From positions 365,385 to 429,384 of the forward strand of contig CAUCLI010000001.1 in assembly GCA_958443615.1 (NCBI GenBank): a DNA stretch of 64,000 nucleotides, read 5' to 3'. This document shows, in pieces, positions 63,235-64,000 of the stretch. A model generated the notes under the pieces. That model was not told the origin of the DNA. It searched no databases and saw nothing but the letters and a program-made list of their open reading frames with translations. The position numbers and the translations under genes are program-made. How positions within the stretch are numbered: position 1 is the stretch's first letter; each line of letters opens with the position of its first letter. Source of the DNA: an uncultured Collinsella sp. (GTDB taxonomy: Bacteria; Actinomycetota; Coriobacteriia; Coriobacteriales; Coriobacteriaceae).

Positions 63235-64000
63235 ATGGCAGAGCCCGTGAAGCTGCATGACGGCGGCGTCTACCTGTTGGACGGGGAGAAGATCGTTCCC
63301 GAGGAACGCGCATTGGAGGCCGCCGGGGCCGCGCTCGAGCTCCCCGCTCCCGACGTCGCCCGCGAGGGGACCATCGCGTACGGGATCTTCGCCGAGCACA
63401 ACACGAGCGGCGACATGGGCCGCCTGCGCCTGCGCTTCGACGCGCTCGCCAGCCACGACATCACGTACGTGGGCGTCATCCAGACGGCCAAGGCCTCGGG
63501 CATGACGGAGTTCCCGGTGCCCTATGTGCTTACCAACTGCCATAACACCTTGTGCGCCGTGGGCGGCACCATCAACGAGGACGACCACGTCTTCGGCCTT
63601 TCCGCCGCCAAGAAGTACGGCGGTATCTTCGTCCCGCCGCACATCGCGGTCATCCACCAGTACATGCGCGAGATGCAAGCGGGCTGCGGCAAGATGATCC
63701 TCGGCACGGATTCCCACACCCGCTACGGCGCCTTGGGCACCATGGCCGTCGGCGAGGGTGGCGGTGAGCTGGTCAAACAGCTGCTGCGCGACACCTACGA
63801 CGTGGCCTACCCCCGCGTGGTTGCGGTGTATCTGGAAGGTGCGCCCGCGCCCGGCGTGGGCCCGCAGGACATCGCGCTCGCCATCGTCCGCGCGGTGTTC
63901 GATTGCGGCTACGTGAAGAACGCCGTCATGGAGTTCGTCGGTCCGGGCGTGGCGAGCATGTCGACCGACTACCGCAACGACGTCGACGTCATGACCACCG
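63235..64000 (+). CDS. Aconitase-superfamily hydratase (YbhJ-like), N-terminal part
   Basis: The gene runs off the right edge; 255 codons are visible. It begins [20 protein letters not shown] and contains [40 protein letters not shown] and [24 protein letters not shown]. The TDSH/T block and surrounding glycine pattern are those of the aconitase N-terminal domains, closest to the hydratase (YbhJ) branch rather than citrate-cycle aconitase. The Fe-S cysteines of domain 3 would lie beyond the window. GGAG lies eight bases before ATG 63235. Confidence 0.82.
   Translation, partial: MAEPVKLHDGGVYLLDGEKIVPEERALEAAGAALELPAPDVAREGTIAYGIFAEHNTSGDMGRLRLRFDALASHDITYVGVIQTAKASGMTEFPVPYVLTNCHNTLCAVGGTINEDDHVFGLSAAKKYGGIFVPPHIAVIHQYMREMQAGCGKMILGTDSHTRYGALGTMAVGEGGGELVKQLLRDTYDVAYPRVVAVYLEGAPAPGVGPQDIALAIVRAVFDCGYVKNAVMEFVGPGVASMSTDYRNDVDVMTT

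Overview
The window is GC-rich, densely coded bacterial DNA with ATGA-type translational coupling, twin-arginine and lipobox signal peptides, an LPXTG-type wall-anchored protein and many flavin or alcohol/aldehyde redox enzymes. This fits a gut actinobacterium of the Coriobacteriia, most probably Collinsella or a close relative. That assignment is inference from style and content; there is no rRNA gene in the window. I found no tRNA, rRNA, CRISPR array, integrase or intact prophage.

Layout. 0-7.7 kb: a Tat-exported esterase lipoprotein cluster, two flavodoxin-fold reductases, an intact aldo/keto reductase beside a decayed paralogue, a YqhD-like iron alcohol dehydrogenase, and a MerR regulator divergent from a flavoprotein/hydrolase operon with a decayed cupin gene. 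8.1-9.1 kb: a broken AAA ATPase. 9.8-14.2 kb: a type II topoisomerase pair (parE-parC), flanked on both sides by copies of one 138-bp hairpin element. 14.6-18.1 kb: a graveyard of defence-type genes (two Mrr tails, a DUF1016 nuclease head, a frameshifted small gene) around one intact DUF4268 nuclease-like gene. 18.3-21.7 kb: housekeeping (zinc alcohol dehydrogenase, Dus, TrmO, rhodanese lipoprotein).

22.2-36 kb is a defence island. It holds a three-gene overlapping operon (zinc-finger/PD-(D/E)xK REase, DinG-like Fe-S helicase, pPIWI-RE protein), a degenerate adenine methylase fused to a specificity domain, IS21 remnants, and an AT-richer type II restriction-modification pair. 36-40.6 kb has a giant coiled-coil surface protein with a central CAP/SCP-like domain. 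40.7-47.1 kb is a second defence-like locus: a WYL regulator coupled to a 1762-residue SF1 helicase that carries a HEPN RNase-like motif. I regard this as the best candidate for an under-described system.

47.6-57.9 kb: an orphan VirD4-like ATPase with an unknown partner, an atypical ClpP, membrane proteins, a phosphoesterase-KptA-phosphoesterase cassette whose last gene has an in-frame TGA, an SGNH hydrolase, a GIY-YIG/AlkD-like fusion and a DUF2871 protein. 58-61.2 kb: a TerB_N protein coupled to a DUF2791/BrxD-like ATPase. 61.4-64 kb: a small membrane protein, an MFS exporter and the start of an aconitase-family hydratase.

Three copies of an interspersed repeat of about 350 bp with 25-bp terminal inverted repeats (17.8, 21.8 and 55.2 kb) and two copies of the 138-bp hairpin element punctuate the intergenic regions. 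Two DNA-defence operons, a TerB/ATPase pair, an R-M pair and the many remnants suggest repeated gain and loss of defence systems at this locus.
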